From NCBI GenBank assembly GCA_003280915.1, contig QCDL01000006.1, positions 23,621 to 87,620 of the forward strand: 64,000 bases of DNA, read 5' to 3'. Under the pieces are notes generated by a model. It was not told the origin of the DNA. It did no database searches and was given only the letters and a program-made list of their open reading frames with translations. Made by a program: the position numbers and the translations under genes. This document shows positions 61,842 to 64,000 of this stretch, piece by piece. This stretch comes from Prochlorococcus sp. AG-355-I04. Lineage in GTDB: Bacteria > Cyanobacteriota > Cyanobacteriia > PCC-6307 > Cyanobiaceae. The first letter of the stretch is position 1. The number at the start of each line of letters is the position of its first letter.

Positions 61842-62264
61842 ATGAAATTAAAAAAATTTATTCCATTATGTTTCCTTTCTATTGGGACTTTAGCTTTACC
61901 ATACACATCTCTTGCTGAAGAAAAGATTGAAGTTATACCCATTATTCAAAGTTCAAAAGGACTTAGTGGTAAAAATTTTAATTATCTCGAGGGTAAGCCT
62001 GAATTAAGACTCTTAAAAGTAAAGATTCCAGTTGGCTTGAAAACTCCAATTCATACTCATCCTTCCCCAATGTTGATTCATGTCACCAGAGGAAGATTAA
62101 AACATGTGAGGGGTGAAGAAATTAATTTCTTTAAAGCGGGTGATGCATTTATAGAGAGTAATAATGAGGGCCCCCACTATGTGAAAAATGTTGGAAAGAA
62201 GCCGGCCATACTTCATGTGGGAGTTGTATCAGTAGTTGGAATGCCTACGACCATAAATAAATAA
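61842..62264 (+). CDS. Secreted cupin-domain protein
   Basis: A 140-residue exported single-domain cupin. The signal peptide is MKLKKFIPLCFLSIGTLALP ending near SLAEE. Cupin motif 1 is PVGLKTPIHTHPSPMLIHVT (two His) with RGRLKHVRGEE, and motif 2 is FKAGDAFIESNNEGPHYVKN with the third His. A metal is likely bound. Secreted cupins of this kind are widespread; the activity cannot be told. It converges with selO. Confidence 0.85.
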   Translation: MKLKKFIPLCFLSIGTLALPYTSLAEEKIEVIPIIQSSKGLSGKNFNYLEGKPELRLLKVKIPVGLKTPIHTHPSPMLIHVTRGRLKHVRGEEINFFKAGDAFIESNNEGPHYVKNVGKKPAILHVGVVSVVGMPTTINK

Positions 62265-62309
62265 TATTCTTGTGAAATTTGTTCAATCTGTATTTTTAGG
62301 ATTCACCTT

Positions 62310-64000
62310 TTACGAAGAACAACTGTAATGAGATACTCCTCCATAGTTAAAATACTGGCTTGGCTTTAATCGATTATATTTTTGATCTATTTCTGGGGAT
62401 TGTTCTACATATGGATTGCTAAAGACATACTGTAGCTCTTTTATTTTTTTGTAATTTCCCTTTTCAGCTTCTTCATATGCGGGAACGACCATCCATTCGC
62501 GCCAAGTATAGACTGGATTACGGGATTTCATTGATACTGATTTTGCTTTAATATTTCCCTCTTTCTTCAAGACTGATTGCCAGTTTTCAAGCCATACTTC
62601 CCACCTATTATTGAGCTCGTCATTAATTGGTAAATAGAAACAGTCTTTTAAAAAATCTAAGTTATCAGGGATTTCAGAGAGTTTGCGGAACAAAATTGTA
62701 TAGTCTGCTTTTGAAATGACCATGAGATTAAAAAATTCATTTATTAGAGTTTCGTTGTAATGTTCTAAACCAAGCTTATTTGCCCACATTTTCATCAATT
62801 CCTTATTCATTAATTCAGAAAAATCTTTTTCGATTTGATCTAACTTTTCTTGATCTTGTTTGCTTCGTGAAAGTAACGGACTAAGAGATGAACAGAATGT
62901 TTTAAAGTTGATTGCAGCTGCAGAAGGCTGGTTAAAAAATGAGAAATGTTCACCTCCACCTGTCCATGGTTGGAATCTTGGATCAAATAATTCACAGAAT
63001 CCAAAGGGGCCATAATCCAAGGTATAACCTCCAGCAGCACAATTATCACTATTGAAATTACCCTGGCAATAACCAACTCTCATCCAATTGGCTATAAGTG
63101 ATATAAGTCTTGATCTGTATAAAGAAGCCAGTTTTATTACTTTACTTTCAATTGAAATCCCATATTCAATTTCATCTTTATAATTTCTATCAATTAGATG
63201 TTGAACTATCATCTCTAGTTCATTGAGGGCCTCATCATGCGCATTATTACGAACTCGTCTTGCAAAAAGTTCAATCTGGCCTACACGTAAAAAAGATGGA
63301 GCGACTCTCGTAGTAATTGCCGCTTGATTATCAATCATGATATCAGGTTCAAAATATCTGGACCCTTTGGAATACCACGGTCTTCTAACTATTTCTGAAC
63401 GTGAGACATAAAGTGTTAATGATCTTGAGGTAGGGATTCCCAAGGCATCCATTAATTCCTGCGCAAGAAATTCTCGTACGCTAGACCTTAAGACAGCTCT
63501 ACCATCTGCTCCACGACAGTAGGGAGTTGGACCTCCTCCTTTAAGTTGCATTTCCATTCTTTTCCCATTGAATAAACCTTCAAAAACAGAAATTGCTCTG
63601 CCATCGCCATAACCATTGCCAGTACCGAAGGGACATTGCTGGATATATTCAGTCCCGTAAATTGATAATGCATAACCTGTTGCCCAACCAACAGGACTCA
63701 TTGGATAATTAGCAACAGAAATATCACCTGAGAAAAAACGACAAAAATTCTTGTCTTTAGTAAGTTCTGAACTTAGCCTTAGTTCCTTAAAAAGTTTGTT
63801 GCTATGGGAAATATATTCTGGTTCTGGAATAGCAGTTGGAACAACTGGTACGTAATGACCTGAATATACTGAACGCGGCTTATGATCATTTCCATCTTTT
63901 CTTGATTGAGGATCTGCTTTAAGAGAATCCATAAAAGAATAGTCAGATAGTTTAGAAAATTCAGAAAAATTTTCTGTAAGCTTTCCTTTTAATGAATCAG
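62310..64000 (-). CDS. selO: Protein adenylyltransferase SelO (YdiU), right-edge partial
   Basis: Pseudokinase-fold enzyme that transfers AMP from ATP to target proteins in redox control. Landmarks are NYPMSPVGWATGYALSIYGT, GYGDGRAISVFEGLFNGKRM, the ATP-binding MQLKGGGPTPYCRGADGRAV followed by LRSSVREFLAQELMDALGIP, and the late MRVGYCQGNFNSDNCAAGGY where the Asn and Asp of the active site lie. An ATG at 63932 gives 540 residues, but the frame stays open to the window edge with SelO-like sequence, so the true start is to the right. About 563 codons are seen. Confidence 0.92.
   Translation of the reverse strand, partial: DSLKGKLTENFSEFSKLSDYSFMDSLKADPQSRKDGNDHKPRSVYSGHYVPVVPTAIPEPEYISHSNKLFKELRLSSELTKDKNFCRFFSGDISVANYPMSPVGWATGYALSIYGTEYIQQCPFGTGNGYGDGRAISVFEGLFNGKRMEMQLKGGGPTPYCRGADGRAVLRSSVREFLAQELMDALGIPTSRSLTLYVSRSEIVRRPWYSKGSRYFEPDIMIDNQAAITTRVAPSFLRVGQIELFARRVRNNAHDEALNELEMIVQHLIDRNYKDEIEYGISIESKVIKLASLYRSRLISLIANWMRVGYCQGNFNSDNCAAGGYTLDYGPFGFCELFDPRFQPWTGGGEHFSFFNQPSAAAINFKTFCSSLSPLLSRSKQDQEKLDQIEKDFSELMNKELMKMWANKLGLEHYNETLINEFFNLMVISKADYTILFRKLSEIPDNLDFLKDCFYLPINDELNNRWEVWLENWQSVLKKEGNIKAKSVSMKSRNPVYTWREWMVVPAYEEAEKGNYKKIKELQYVFSNPYVEQSPEIDQKYNRLKPSQYFNYGGVSHYSCSS

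Overview
The window looks like a high-light-adapted Prochlorococcus genome; the HLII clade is my guess, and clade assignment is inference. The DNA is very AT-rich with tiny intergenic gaps. It carries a prochlorophyte Pcb antenna gene, at least four high-light-inducible (hli) genes, a two-part PntA, an NTRC-type thioredoxin reductase and several DUF families that I know mainly from marine picocyanobacteria. One tRNA is present (Ser-CGA). I saw no rRNA, no CRISPR array and no transposase.

Layout. 0-3 kb: a partial left-edge gene, a small RHH-like protein, an AEC permease lacking an ATG at its apparent start, a SemiSWEET-like transporter and an AhpC/TSA_2-type protein. 3-5 kb: flavodoxin followed by a Pcb antenna, an arrangement like iron-stress isiB/isiA. 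5-10 kb: small conserved proteins, a methyltransferase, MIF tautomerase, DUF1824, glyQ and a porin. 10.1-12.4 kb: a PiuC-type hydroxylase divergent from the iron-binding protein FutA, then tRNA-Ser. 12.4-14.6 kb: a short accessory cassette (pilin-like protein and outer-membrane lipoprotein) bounded by the tRNA 3' end and an imperfect copy of it. 14.7-19.6 kb: a fused class II aldolase/short-chain dehydrogenase with mtnA, apt and mtnP. 19.7-25.6 kb: a radical SAM/SPASM protein, two methyltransferases and a large beta-barrel protein, in gene-poor, island-like DNA. 25.6-50 kb: core genes (ferredoxin, cobQ, maf, psbDC, ycf4, ilvH, petM, ycf39-like, infA, NTRC, pntA1/A2/B, dxr, cysS, polA, ychF). 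50-52.5 kb: tiny membrane proteins and an hli operon. 52.7-58.8 kb: a complete seven-gene Nit1C nitrilase cluster. 58.9-64 kb: another hli gene, a GATase, small proteins, a frameshifted gene remnant, a secreted cupin and SelO running off the right edge.

How the genes work together. flavodoxin/pcb and piuC/futA point to iron-limitation responses. psbDC, ycf4, petM, pcb and the hli genes serve photosynthetic membranes and their protection. mtnP, mtnA and the fused aldolase/dehydrogenase could form a short route that recycles methylthioadenosine or 5'-deoxyadenosine to adenine, dihydroxyacetone phosphate and a small alcohol, with Apt recovering the adenine. This is the most attractive hypothesis in the window. 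The Nit1C set is a known but biochemically incomplete system linked to nitrile or cyanide use and nitrogen starvation.

Other signals: a ~118-bp intergenic element present twice (14.5 and 22.5 kb), two genes whose ATG appears lost (AEC permease; cyclophilin after ycf4), several stop/start overlaps, and small genes below 60 codons that routine calling tends to miss.
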